This document shows positions 45,528-56,229 of a stretch of DNA of 62,925 bases, in pieces; position 1 is the first letter of the stretch; every line of letters starts with the position of its first letter. Made by a program: the position numbers and the translations under genes. Below the pieces are notes generated by a model. The model worked only from the letters and a program-made list of their open reading frames with translations. It had not been told where the DNA came from and did not search any database. The DNA comes from Thiobacillus sp. UBA6205 (GTDB lineage Bacteria > Pseudomonadota > Gammaproteobacteria > Burkholderiales > Thiobacillaceae). Location of the stretch: the NCBI GenBank assembly GCA_002421825.1, contig DISR01000044.1, forward strand, positions 262 to 63,186. The letters run 5' to 3'.

Positions 45528-46019
45528 ATGGTCAAGCTTCACACCTCGAAAGGGATCATCACGCTGGAACTGGACGCCGAGAAAGCGCCCGTTACGGTCG
45601 AAAACTTCCTCCAATACGTGCGCGACGGCTTCTATGACGGCACCATATTCCATCGCGTGATCGATGGCTTCATGATCCAGGGCGGCGGCTTCGAGCCGGG
45701 CATGACCCAGAAGCCCACGCGCGCACCGATCAAGAACGAGGCCGCCAGCGGCCTGAAGAACGACGCCTACACCATCGCCATGGCGCGCACCTCGGTGCCG
45801 GATTCCGCCACTGCGCAATTTTTCATCAACGTGGCCAACAACAGCTTCCTCAACCACACCGCCCCGACGGCGCAAGGTTATGGCTATGCCGTGTTCGGCA
45901 AGGTGACGGAAGGCCAGGAAGTCGTGGACATCATCAAGAAAATCCGCACCGGCAGCCGCGCCGGCCATCAGGACGTGCCGATGGAAGACATCATCATAAA
46001 CAAAGCGGAAATTGTCTGA
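45528..46019 (+). CDS. ppiB: Cyclophilin-type peptidyl-prolyl isomerase
   Basis: A 163-residue single cyclophilin domain without a signal peptide, so cytoplasmic. The active-site block is FHRVIDGFMIQGGGFEPG, with AMARTSVPDSATAQFFINV and a late GYAVFGKVTEG. It is preceded by AGAGGAC before the ATG. It follows the L,D-transpeptidase by 18 bp and may share its transcript. The 206 bp to lpxH holds no gene I can support. Confidence 0.95.
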   Translation: MVKLHTSKGIITLELDAEKAPVTVENFLQYVRDGFYDGTIFHRVIDGFMIQGGGFEPGMTQKPTRAPIKNEAASGLKNDAYTIAMARTSVPDSATAQFFINVANNSFLNHTAPTAQGYGYAVFGKVTEGQEVVDIIKKIRTGSRAGHQDVPMEDIIINKAEIV

Positions 46020-46225
46020 GCACGGCGCCATAAATAGACTGCGCGGCAGAATGCCTGCGTTGCGCGGTGGCGCACGGAGGCGCGGCAGGGGGATCCCCTT
46101 GGGGCCTGGCCGCCGCAGTCGCTCCGCAATCCTCATCTACAAAAGCCAATACACCCCGGTTCCTGCGCGCCGCACGCCTTGGCCTTCGGTCGCTCGTGAC
46201 GACTTCTGACACCCTGCCTGCATAA

Positions 46226-46987
46226 ATGTCCGGCCGTACGCTTTTCATCGCCGACCTGCATCTGGCCGAAGAGCGCCCGCAAGCCAGCGGGTGCTTTTTC
46301 CATTTCCTGGAAAGCATCGCTGCCGGCACCGATGCGCTCTACATCCTGGGCGACCTGTTCGAGTACTGGGCGGGCGACGACGATGTCGATGCGCCGATCG
46401 CGCGCCAGGCCGCGGCAAGAATCAAGGCCCTGACGGCTTCCGGCACGCCGGTCCATTTCATGCACGGCAATCGCGACTTTCTGCTGGCGCAACGCTATGC
46501 AGATTCATGCGGCATGACGCTGCTGGACGATCCCGTCGTCATCGACCTGTATGGCACGCGCACCCTGCTCACGCATGGCGACCTCCTTTGCACCGACGAC
46601 CGCAGCTACCAGCGCATGAGAAAACTGGTCAGGCAGCCTCTGGTGCGCGGCGCCCTGCTTGCGCTTCCGCTGGCTTTGCGCCACGCCATTGCCCGCTCCG
46701 CACGGTCCGGCAGCGAGCGCGCCAAGGCAGGAAAATCCAGCGAGATCATGGACGTCAACCCGGAAGCCGTCGCAGAATCGTTCCGCCAGTCCGGCGCACT
46801 GCGCATGATCCACGGCCACACGCATCGGCCGGCCCGGCATCTTGCAACGACAGGCGGCAAACCCCTGGAGCGCTGGGTTTTGCCGGACTGGTACGGCGAA
46901 GGCGGCTATCTTGCCTGCACCCCTCAGGGCTGCGAGCTGCTGCCCGCTCCTCCTCCGCCGAAATCGGGAAGCGCGACCGCTTCGTAG
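46226..46987 (+). CDS. lpxH: UDP-2,3-diacylglucosamine diphosphatase
   Basis: Hydrolyses UDP-2,3-diacyl-GlcN to lipid X, the fourth step of lipid A synthesis, at the membrane surface. It has 253 residues. The calcineurin-like metal ligands are clear: IADLHL, GDLFEYW, HGNRDFLL, LTHGD and HGHTHRPA. Fits the Mn-dependent LpxH group. The ATG at 46226 starts just before the first strand. Confidence 0.94.
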   Translation: MSGRTLFIADLHLAEERPQASGCFFHFLESIAAGTDALYILGDLFEYWAGDDDVDAPIARQAAARIKALTASGTPVHFMHGNRDFLLAQRYADSCGMTLLDDPVVIDLYGTRTLLTHGDLLCTDDRSYQRMRKLVRQPLVRGALLALPLALRHAIARSARSGSERAKAGKSSEIMDVNPEAVAESFRQSGALRMIHGHTHRPARHLATTGGKPLERWVLPDWYGEGGYLACTPQGCELLPAPPPPKSGSATAS

Positions 46988-47118
46988 TTCCTCGGCAATT
47001 CGAACAGCTCGCTCTTAACTCGCGGCTTCCCCGCTCACATGCCGTCTGACACGCCCGGCGCAGTCCCGCTCGCCGATTGGCAGCCGCCGTGGCAGGACCA
47101 TGCCAGTCTGTGCCAGAC

Positions 47119-47236
47119 TGAACATTTCAGCGGATTGCGGAATGATGGCGAGGCAATTGGCGAGCTGATTTGCGCATCCCGCGCCAAACCCATAGCCTTT
47201 GCCATGGGCGCGAAGCGGGGGCGCGAAGATGCCGCC
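47119..47236. repeat. Partial copy of the MITE-like element
   Basis: About 118 bp match the left end and first part of the element at 2943-3060 with scattered substitutions; the first 15 bp are more diverged. The right end and its terminal inverted repeat are missing. It lies in the 393 bp gap between lpxH and metZ. The rest of that gap (47237-47380) shows nothing I can support. Confidence 0.8.
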
Positions 47237-47380
47237 GTCGTTTCCGTCATCCCTGTGCAGGCGGCCGTCAGTCACGAGAATGCGGGCCTGGTTCGCCGCC
47301 GCCGTCCTGGCAGCGCAGCCGGAGCATTTCCGCCGCCTGCAAGCTTGCGCATGCGAACAGGAAGAAAGCGGCAGGAATTC

Positions 47381-48553
47381 TTACGCTTCCAGCCCCCTGG
47401 CCAGATCATTGCGAATGTCGCGCACCGATTCGAGGCCGACCGCGACTCGCACCAGGCCGTCGCCTATGCCCGCGAACGCGCGCTGTTCTGCGGTCATGCG
47501 GCTGTGCGTCGTAGAGGCTGGATGCGTAATGGTCGATTTGGCATCCCCCAGGTTGGCCGTGATGGACAGCAGCCTGCAGTTGTCGATCACGCGCCACGCC
47601 GCAGCCTGCCCACCCCTCACCTCGAACGAAACGATGCCGCCGCCGGTCTTCTGCTGGCGCATCGCCAGCTGGTGCTGGGGATGGGATGGCAGCCCGGGAT
47701 ACCAGACGCGCTCCACATTCGGATGGCTCTCCAGCCAGGCCGCAATGTCCAGCGCATTGCGCGAATGCGCTTCCATGCGCAAGGACAGGGTTTCCAGACC
47801 CTTCAGTATCACCCAGGCATTGAAGGCGGACAGCGTGGGGCCGGCGGTGCGCAGGAAGGCGTATACGGCTTCCATCAATTCCCTGGAGCCCAGCACCGCA
47901 CCACCCAGCACCCTGCCCTGCCCGTCCAGATACTTGGTGGCGGAATGGATGACGATGTCCGCGCCCAGGGCAAGCGGGCGCTGCAAGGCGGGGGAACAGA
48001 AGCAGTTGTCCACCACCAGCCAGGCGCCGGATTCCCTGGCGATGGCCGCCAGCGCCGCGATATCGCTCACCTCGGTCAGTGGATTTGAAGGGGACTCGAC
48101 GAAGAACAGCCTGGTGTTCGGCTTTACCGCCTTGCGCCATTCCTCCGGATCGGTGGGCGAGACGTAGGTCGTCTCGACGCCGAAGCGCCCGAGAATGTTG
48201 GAGAACAACTGCACGGTGGAACCGAAGATCGAGCGCGAGGCGACGATGTGCTCGCCCGCCTTCATCAGCCCCATCGCCGTCGCCAGGATCGCAGCCATGC
48301 CCGATGCAAAAGCCACGCAGCGCTCGGCGCCCTCCAGCGCCGCGAGCCGGTTTTCCAGCATGGTCACGGTGGGGTTGGTAAAGCGCGCATAGATGTTGCC
48401 AGGCTCGTCGCCCTTGAAACGGGCGGCAGCCTGTGCCGCGTCGTCGAAGATGAAGCTGGAGGTGAGGAACATCGCCTCGCTGTGCTCGTTGAACTGGCTG
48501 CGCAACGTGCCGCTGCGCACCGCCAGGGTTTCCAGATCGTATTCTTCAGACAT
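47381..48553 (-). CDS. metZ: O-succinylhomoserine sulfhydrylase
   Basis: PLP-dependent enzyme that makes homocysteine from O-succinylhomoserine and sulfide. It has 390 residues. The PLP Lys is in HSATKYLDGQG, with a FVESPSNPL and a GxLRTAGPTLS-type segment nearby, typical of the Cys/Met-metabolism family. The start is the ATG at 48553; a longer frame lies in the leader. A SAM-II riboswitch and a terminator stand just upstream, which supports a methionine role. It follows purF, as in many betaproteobacteria. Confidence 0.93.
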   Translation of the reverse strand: MSEEYDLETLAVRSGTLRSQFNEHSEAMFLTSSFIFDDAAQAAARFKGDEPGNIYARFTNPTVTMLENRLAALEGAERCVAFASGMAAILATAMGLMKAGEHIVASRSIFGSTVQLFSNILGRFGVETTYVSPTDPEEWRKAVKPNTRLFFVESPSNPLTEVSDIAALAAIARESGAWLVVDNCFCSPALQRPLALGADIVIHSATKYLDGQGRVLGGAVLGSRELMEAVYAFLRTAGPTLSAFNAWVILKGLETLSLRMEAHSRNALDIAAWLESHPNVERVWYPGLPSHPQHQLAMRQQKTGGGIVSFEVRGGQAAAWRVIDNCRLLSITANLGDAKSTITHPASTTHSRMTAEQRAFAGIGDGLVRVAVGLESVRDIRNDLARGLEA

Positions 48554-48566
48554 CCCCGTCTCCAAA

Positions 48567-48599
48567 CAAAAAACCCGGTCAGCTTGCGCGTCCCGGGTT
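48567..48599 (-). terminator. Intrinsic terminator in the metZ leader
   Basis: On the minus strand AACCCGG (48599-48593) pairs with CCGGGTT (48578-48572) around a 14 nt loop, followed by a run of six T including the end of the stem. It lies between the riboswitch and the metZ ATG. Its loop contains CGCAAGCTGA, which is perfectly complementary to the riboswitch loop. It could therefore be the off-state of an attenuator. Confidence 0.75.
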
Positions 48600-48656
48600 G
48601 GCACTCGCTTTAGCTGGATTTATAAGGCGCCCGCAAGCTGATTCAAATCGGCGCCT
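48600..48656 (-). promoter_or_regulatory. SAM-II (SAM-alpha) riboswitch of metZ
   Basis: Read on the minus strand: GGCGCC, GAUUUG, AAUCAGCUUGCG, GGCGCC, UUAUAAAUCC, AGCUAAAGC, GAGUGCC. The two GGCGCC blocks pair as stem P1. GAUUUG, GCUUGC, the U/A-rich UUAUAAA and AGCUAAA are the conserved SAM-II features at the right spacing. The loop GCUUGC can pair with GCGAGU at the 3' side (with G-U pairs) to make the pseudoknot. It lies before a methionine gene, the usual site. The match is from memory of the consensus, not from a model search. Confidence 0.85.
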
Positions 48657-48685
48657 GTCAAATGTATTCCCTCGGCCCGATGCCG

Positions 48686-50209
<1,524 letters not shown>

Positions 50210-50212
50210 GTT

Positions 50213-50707
50213 TCACCCGTTGAAATGAATGTGTTCAGCCACTTTGGCAGGCAGCAGGGGCACCGCCTCCATGGCCAACATCTCCAATACTTTCGAAGAT
50301 AGCGCATTTTTCCAGAAATCGGTCTGCGGCAGCGCGGTCAATCCGGCAACAAGCGTCAATCCGATCAGGATCAGCATGCCGCGCAAAAGACCGAACACCC
50401 CGCCCACCGCCTTGTCGGCACCGCCCAGCCCGACTGCACCCACCGCGCCCTTGATCAGGCGGCCAAGCAGCATGACGACGATCATCACGCCCAGAAACAC
50501 CACGACAAAACCGACGATATTGCGCATGCCCTCGCTTTCCACATCCATGGGCAGCAAGGGCGCCACCGCCGCCGCGCCCAGCTTCGCGGCAACAAAGGCC
50601 ACGATCCAGGAGCCCAGCGAAAATATCTCGGCGACCAGCCCGCGCAGCAGGCCGAGAATGATGGATGCCGTCAGTCCCAGCACGACAATCCAGTCGAACG
50701 CGGTCAT
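50213..50707 (-). CDS. cvpA: CvpA-family inner-membrane protein
   Basis: A 164-residue protein with four hydrophobic helices. DWIVVLGLTASIILGLLRGL and EIFSLGSWIVAFVAA open it, as in CvpA, which is needed for colicin V export in E. coli and is linked to envelope stress. It is translated together with the SPOR gene (overlap of 4 nt) and is adjacent to purF, the usual partner. Confidence 0.93.
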   Translation of the reverse strand: MTAFDWIVVLGLTASIILGLLRGLVAEIFSLGSWIVAFVAAKLGAAAVAPLLPMDVESEGMRNIVGFVVVFLGVMIVVMLLGRLIKGAVGAVGLGGADKAVGGVFGLLRGMLILIGLTLVAGLTALPQTDFWKNALSSKVLEMLAMEAVPLLPAKVAEHIHFNG

Positions 50708-51273
50708 TTTTCGACCACCTTGGCCGTTATGCCCTCAGCGGCAAGCTTGGCCGAAAGCGCATCGGCATCGGCTTTGTTCGGGAACGAACCCACGCGCACG
50801 CGGGTGCTGTCGCCCACTGCATCGGTGTAGGGCTTGTAGCCGAGCTTGGCAATGCGCGACCGCAGCTGCTCGGCATTGGCCTTGTCGACGAAGGCCCCGA
50901 CCTGCACGGTGTAGGCGGTCGCGGCCGGCGCTGGCCTGGGCGCTTCCCTGGCCGTTTGCACAGCAGGCTTGGCGGGAACCGCAGCGGGCACGGGCGAGGC
51001 AGGTTTGGGGGCAGATCCGGGCGCCGCTGCCTGCCCGGAAGGCTCCGGCTCGACCATGGCATTTGCGGGCGGTGGCGCGAATTCGACTGCATTCTGCGGC
51101 GCAACGTCCGTTGCCGGCTGCGGCATGCGCACATCCAGAGGGCCGGCCGGCGAAGGCTCATCCTCCAGCACCAGCGGCAGAATGATCACCGCGACGATGG
51201 TGAGCGCGACCGCGCCGATCAGCCGGCGGCGCGCCCGGCGTTTATGGTCATCATCTGAGAGGGGAACTGGCAT
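50704..51273 (-). CDS. SPOR-domain membrane protein (DedD-like)
   Basis: A 189-residue protein. A short basic cytoplasmic tail, one transmembrane helix (about 17-35), a Pro/Ala-rich periplasmic linker (36-112), and a C-terminal SPOR domain (about 115-189) with YTVQVGAFVDKANAEQLRSRI. SPOR domains bind denuded septal peptidoglycan; DedD-type proteins help cell division. The ATG overlaps folC by 23 nt. It is in the folC-dedD-cvpA-purF order that is common in proteobacteria. Confidence 0.88.
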   Translation of the reverse strand: MPVPLSDDDHKRRARRRLIGAVALTIVAVIILPLVLEDEPSPAGPLDVRMPQPATDVAPQNAVEFAPPPANAMVEPEPSGQAAAPGSAPKPASPVPAAVPAKPAVQTAREAPRPAPAATAYTVQVGAFVDKANAEQLRSRIAKLGYKPYTDAVGDSTRVRVGSFPNKADADALSAKLAAEGITAKVVEK

Positions 51274-52534
51274 CGGAATAGGTGCTTAGGATTTCCGCTA
51301 CGGTGTAAAACGACCCGAAGACGGTGATTCTATCACCTTCGGTTGCGCGAAGTTTCGCGGCGGCAAACGCAGAGCGCACATCGCCGAAAACCTCGACCGC
51401 GGCATGCGCGTTCGCACGGACATGCGCTGCCAGCGCCTCGCCGCTTTGCCCGCGCTCGCCCGCGAGGCCGGCAACCAGCCAGGCGTCGAATGCATCCTTC
51501 AAGGGGCCGACGACACCGTCCGCATCCTTGTCCGCCAGCAGTGCGAAAACGGCATAGCGCTTGCCAGCCGCTGGCCGTGCACGCAGATTCGACGCCAAGG
51601 CTCTCGCGGACTGCGGGTTGTGCGCGACGTCCAGCACGATCTCGACCGGACCGGGCATGCGCTGGAAGCGGCCGGGCAGGCGAGCCTCGCGCAGGCCGTC
51701 GTGGATCGCCGCCAGCGAAACCGGCAGCACGGCCGGCAATGCCGACAGCACCGCCAGCGCGGCAGCGGCATTGGCCAGCTGAAAATCGCCCGCCAGGGCG
51801 GGCAAGGGCAAGTCCGCCAGTTCAACCTCGCCCATGCAAAACCGCCAACCATCGTCAGCCCGTGCGAACGAGAAACCGGCGCCAGGCCGCAGCAGCTCAG
51901 CGCCGATCGCCCGTGCATGGCGCAGCAGGCTTTGCGGCGGGTCGGCATCGCCGCAAATGGCGGGCACGCCGGTACGGTATATGCCGGCTTTCTCGAAGCC
52001 GACGGCCTCGCGGGTGTCGCCCAGCCAGGCCTGGTGGTCGAGGTCGACCGTGGTCACGACCGAAGCCGCAGGCTCGAAAACATTGACCGCATCGAGCCGC
52101 CCGCCCAGCCCCACTTCCAGGATTCCGACCTCCACCCCGGCCTGCATGAACTGCCATACCGCACCGAGGGTGCCGTGTTCGAAATAGGTGAGGGAAACCC
52201 CGCTGCGCGCATCCTCCACCGCCTGCAGCCCGGCCACGATCTCCGCGTCGCCCGCCTCGGCGCCGTCGACGCGCACGCGCTCGTTGTAGCGCAACAGGTG
52301 CGGCGAAGTGTAAAGCCCGGTCTTGAATCCCTGCGCGCGCAGGATGGCCTCGATGTAGGCGCAGGTCGAACCCTTGCCGTTGGTGCCACCGACAAGAATG
52401 ACCGGAAAATCGGGCGCGAGGCCCATGGCATTGCGCACGCGGGCGACGCGCTCCAGCCCGAGTTCGATGGCAGCCGGATGCGCCCGCTCCAGGCGGGCAA
52501 GCCAACTGCTTAGGCTTGGATCAGAAAAAGCCAT
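51251..52534 (-). CDS. folC: Dihydrofolate synthase / folylpolyglutamate synthase
   Basis: Adds glutamate to dihydropteroate and folate. It has 427 residues of the Mur-ligase fold. The P-loop is GGTNGKGST (about 47-55), a TSPHLLRYNERVRVDG segment follows, and DVAHNPQSARALA marks the C-terminal domain. The start ATG is at 52534. Upstream is the hairpin-repeat spacer before accD; downstream it overlaps the SPOR gene. Confidence 0.94.
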   Translation of the reverse strand: MAFSDPSLSSWLARLERAHPAAIELGLERVARVRNAMGLAPDFPVILVGGTNGKGSTCAYIEAILRAQGFKTGLYTSPHLLRYNERVRVDGAEAGDAEIVAGLQAVEDARSGVSLTYFEHGTLGAVWQFMQAGVEVGILEVGLGGRLDAVNVFEPAASVVTTVDLDHQAWLGDTREAVGFEKAGIYRTGVPAICGDADPPQSLLRHARAIGAELLRPGAGFSFARADDGWRFCMGEVELADLPLPALAGDFQLANAAAALAVLSALPAVLPVSLAAIHDGLREARLPGRFQRMPGPVEIVLDVAHNPQSARALASNLRARPAAGKRYAVFALLADKDADGVVGPLKDAFDAWLVAGLAGERGQSGEALAAHVRANAHAAVEVFGDVRSAFAAAKLRATEGDRITVFGSFYTVAEILSTYSDASSPLR

Positions 52535-52535
52535 T

Positions 52536-52606
52536 CACAAAGAGGACAAGAGGGCAGGAGGGAAATCAGAGGAAGAATTCCTCTTGTCCTCATGTCCTCC
52601 TTGTTA
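52536..52606. repeat. Intergenic hairpin repeat R1 (folC-accD)
   Basis: The left arm (52536-52560, CACAAAGAGGACAAGAGG at its start) and the right arm (52581-52605) are imperfect inverted repeats around a short centre. Nearly the same structure occurs at 55526-55595. It fills the whole gap between folC and accD. Confidence 0.75.
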
Positions 52607-52609
52607 AAT

Positions 52610-53476
<867 letters not shown>

Positions 53477-53488
53477 GGTTTTCTCCTT

Positions 53489-54295
53489 TTATTTGCTGGC
53501 GGCATCCACGCCGCGGCGCAACGCTTCCACCAGGTATTTCACGCGGTTCACCACTTCGTTTTCCGGCGCGTTCTCGATTTCGCCGACGATGCGGCTGCCG
53601 ACGACCACGGCATCGGCGATGCGCGCAATGGCTTCGGCGGTCTGCGCGTCGCGAATGCCGAAGCCCACGCCCACCGGCAGTGCGCAATGGCTGCGAATCA
53701 TGGCGACCTTGCGCGCCACGTCCTCTGTGTCCAGGTTGGCGGAGCCGGTCACGCCCTTGAGCGAGACGTAGTAGACGAAGCCGCCGGCCGCCTTCGCCAC
53801 CTCCGCCACGCGCGACTCCGGGGTGGTGGGCGACAGCAGGAAAATGGGGTCGAGCCCGTGCGATTTGAACGTGTCAGCCACCCCGTGCGATTCCTCGGGC
53901 GGAATGTCGACCGTGAGCACGCCGTCGACGCCCGCCTCCCTCGCAGCCTTGGCGAAAACCTCGTAACCCATGTGCTCGACCGGGTTGGCGTAGCCCATCA
54001 GCACCACCGGCGTTTCGCTGTTGGTCTTGCGGAATTCCGCGACCATGGCCAGCACGTCCTTCAATCCCACCCTGTTCGCCAGTGCGCGCTCGGAGGCCCG
54101 CTGGATCACGGGACCGTCGGCCATGGGGTCGGAGAAGGGCACGCCCAGTTCGATGATATCCGCTCCCGCCTCGACCAGCGCGTGCATGATGAGCACCGTA
54201 AGGCCCTTGCCAGGGTCGCCCGCGGTGATGAAAGGGATCAGTGCTTTCCTGCCCTCGCCCTTGATCCTGTCGAAGGTGCTGCCAATGCGTGACAT
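53489..54295 (-). CDS. trpA: Tryptophan synthase alpha chain
   Basis: Cleaves indole-3-glycerol phosphate to indole and G3P. It has 268 residues. LIPFITAGDPG, a DIIELGVPFSDPMADGPVI segment containing the catalytic Glu, and VGFGIRDAQTA near the phosphate site are all present. The ATG at 54295 is 8 bp after the trpB stop; the longer frame upstream is shadow of trpB. Confidence 0.97.
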   Translation of the reverse strand: MSRIGSTFDRIKGEGRKALIPFITAGDPGKGLTVLIMHALVEAGADIIELGVPFSDPMADGPVIQRASERALANRVGLKDVLAMVAEFRKTNSETPVVLMGYANPVEHMGYEVFAKAAREAGVDGVLTVDIPPEESHGVADTFKSHGLDPIFLLSPTTPESRVAEVAKAAGGFVYYVSLKGVTGSANLDTEDVARKVAMIRSHCALPVGVGFGIRDAQTAEAIARIADAVVVGSRIVGEIENAPENEVVNRVKYLVEALRRGVDAASK

Positions 54296-54303
54296 ATTGC
54301 TCT

Positions 54304-55503
54304 TTAAAGTTGAATGCCGGAAACCCCGGCCACGGTGTTGATGTCCTTGTCGCCGCGTCCGGAAAGATTGACCAGGATGATCTGGTCCTTCTTCAGCGTG
54401 GGCGCAAGCTTCCTGGCATGGGCCAGCGCATGGGAAGATTCCAGTGCGGGGATGATGCCCTCGAACCTGCACAGGTCATGGAACGCCTCCAGGGCCTCGT
54501 CGTCGTTGATGGCGACATATTCGGCCTTGTGCGCGTCCTTCAGCCAGGCATGCTCGGGGCCGACGCCGGGATAGTCGAGGCCGGCGGAAACGGAATGGGT
54601 TTCGATGATCTGGCCGTTTTCGTCCTGCATCAGGTAGCTGCGGAAGCCGTGCAGCACGCCGGGCGTGCCGGCGCTGAGCGGCGCTGCATGCTTGCCGCTG
54701 TCCAGGCCCGAGCCGCCCGCCTCGACGCCTATCAGCCTGACTTCCGGATGGGCGAGGTAGGGGTGGAAAATGCCTATGGCGTTGGAACCGCCGCCCACGC
54801 AGGCCACCACGCAGTCAGGATGGCGGCCGGCAAGCTCCTGCATCTGCACGATGGCCTCGTTGCCGATCACGCACTGGAAATCGCGCACCAGCATGGGATA
54901 GGGATGCGGGCCGGCCGCGGTGCCGAGGATGTAGAAAGTCGATTCGACGTTGGTGACCCAGTCGCGCATGGCTTCGTTGAGCGCATCCTTGAGCGTCCTG
55001 GAACCGGAAGACACCGGCACCACGGTGGCGCCCAGAAGCTTCATGCGAAACACGTTGGGAGCCTGGCGGATGACGTCCTCGGCGCCCATGTAGACCACGC
55101 ACTCCATGCCGTAGCGCGCGGCCACGGTGGCAGAGGCGACGCCGTGCTGTCCGGCGCCGGTTTCGGCGATGACGCGCTTCTTGCCCATGCGCCGCGCCAG
55201 CAATGCCTGGCCGATGGTGTTGTTGATCTTGTGCGCGCCGGTGTGGTTGAGGTCTTCGCGCTTCAAATAGATCTGCGCCCCGCCGTACTGTTCGGACAGC
55301 CGTTTCGCGTGATACACCGGGCTGGGGCGGCCGACATAGTGCCTGAGTTCGTATTCGAATTCGGCCATGAAGGCAGGGTCCTTGCGCGCCTTTTCATATT
55401 CGACGCGCAATTCCTCCAGCGCCGCCATCAGCGTCTCGGCCACGAAAATGCCGCCGTAGGGACCGAAGTGGCCGCGTGCATCGGGAAGATCATTAAGGCT
55501 CAT
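54304..55503 (-). CDS. trpB: Tryptophan synthase beta chain
   Basis: PLP enzyme that joins indole and serine to form tryptophan. It has 399 residues. The PLP Lys lies in REDLNHTGAHKINN, with ETGAGQHGVA and the GGGSNAIG phosphate loop. Start ATG at 55503, just after the hairpin spacer from trpF. Forms the alpha2-beta2 complex with TrpA. Confidence 0.98.
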   Translation of the reverse strand: MSLNDLPDARGHFGPYGGIFVAETLMAALEELRVEYEKARKDPAFMAEFEYELRHYVGRPSPVYHAKRLSEQYGGAQIYLKREDLNHTGAHKINNTIGQALLARRMGKKRVIAETGAGQHGVASATVAARYGMECVVYMGAEDVIRQAPNVFRMKLLGATVVPVSSGSRTLKDALNEAMRDWVTNVESTFYILGTAAGPHPYPMLVRDFQCVIGNEAIVQMQELAGRHPDCVVACVGGGSNAIGIFHPYLAHPEVRLIGVEAGGSGLDSGKHAAPLSAGTPGVLHGFRSYLMQDENGQIIETHSVSAGLDYPGVGPEHAWLKDAHKAEYVAINDDEALEAFHDLCRFEGIIPALESSHALAHARKLAPTLKKDQIILVNLSGRGDKDINTVAGVSGIQL

Positions 55504-55525
55504 GGATTGAACTCAATCAATTCTG

Positions 55526-55595
55526 CACAAAGAGGGCAAGAGGACAGGAGTGACCAGGCATTGGCTTTTCTCTTGTCCTCATGTCCTCCTTGTTC
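55526..55595. repeat. Intergenic hairpin repeat R2 (trpB-trpF)
   Basis: The left arm starts at 55526 (CACAAAGAGGGCAAGAGG) and the right arm ends near 55595 (CTTGTCCTCATGTCCTCC in it). The arms match those of R1 at 52536-52606 with few changes. The right arm touches the stop codon of trpF. It may end or modulate the transcript between trpF and trpB. Confidence 0.75.
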
Positions 55596-56229
55596 AAGGT
55601 TTAAATGTATTCGCTGCGCAGCGCGCGTTTTCGATGAACGCCGCCACCTTCGCCGCGTCCTTGATGCCGGGCGCCGATTCCACGCCGCTGCTGACATCCA
55701 CCGCCCACGGCCGCACCGCTGTCACCGCCTGCGCGACATTGTCCGGGGCAAGTCCGCCCGACAGCACGATGGGCAGGGACAATCCGGTCGGGATCAAATC
55801 CCAGTCGAAGCGCTCGCCGGTACCGCCGGGCACGCCGGGCACATAGGCGTCAAGCAGCAAGGCGCGCGCATCATCGAAATCCGCGCAGTATTTTACCAAA
55901 TCGGTGCCTTCCCTCATGCGCACGGCCTTGAGATAGGGCCGGCCGTGGTGCCGGCACTGCTCGGGCGCCTCACTGCCGTGGAACTGCAACAGGTCGAGCG
56001 GCACCGCCTTGAGCACCGCCTCGACGAACGCCGGTTCGGCATCGACGAACAGCCCCACCGTCTGCACGAAGGGCGGCAGTTGCGCCACCAGCGCGGCGGC
56101 CTGCGCGATCTCCAGATGGCGCGGGCTCCTGGCGTAGAACACGAAACCGAGCGCATCCGCGCCGGCCTTGCAGGCGGCTTGCAGGTCTTCGGCTCGGGTG
56201 ATGCCGCAGATTTTTACGCGCACGGCCAT
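55594..56229 (-). CDS. trpF: Phosphoribosylanthranilate isomerase
   Basis: Third step of tryptophan synthesis. It has 211 residues, a single TIM barrel. VKICGITRAED with the catalytic Cys is at residues 5-15, LLQFHGSE is mid-barrel, and LSGGLAPDNVAQA marks the phosphate site. It starts within the end of truA (16 nt overlap). It is separated from trpB by hairpin R2. Confidence 0.96.
   Translation of the reverse strand: MAVRVKICGITRAEDLQAACKAGADALGFVFYARSPRHLEIAQAAALVAQLPPFVQTVGLFVDAEPAFVEAVLKAVPLDLLQFHGSEAPEQCRHHGRPYLKAVRMREGTDLVKYCADFDDARALLLDAYVPGVPGGTGERFDWDLIPTGLSLPIVLSGGLAPDNVAQAVTAVRPWAVDVSSGVESAPGIKDAAKVAAFIENARCAANTFKP

Noticed and set aside
46020..46225. Short minus-strand frame between ppiB and lpxH
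   Set aside because: Overlaps the start of lpxH, lacks a ribosome site and recognisable features. I see nothing else supportable in this 206 bp gap.
47237..47380. A signal-peptide-like reading frame starting with MRAWFAAAV
   Set aside because: The frame runs on antisense into metZ, with no ribosome site or family match; chance hydrophobic start.
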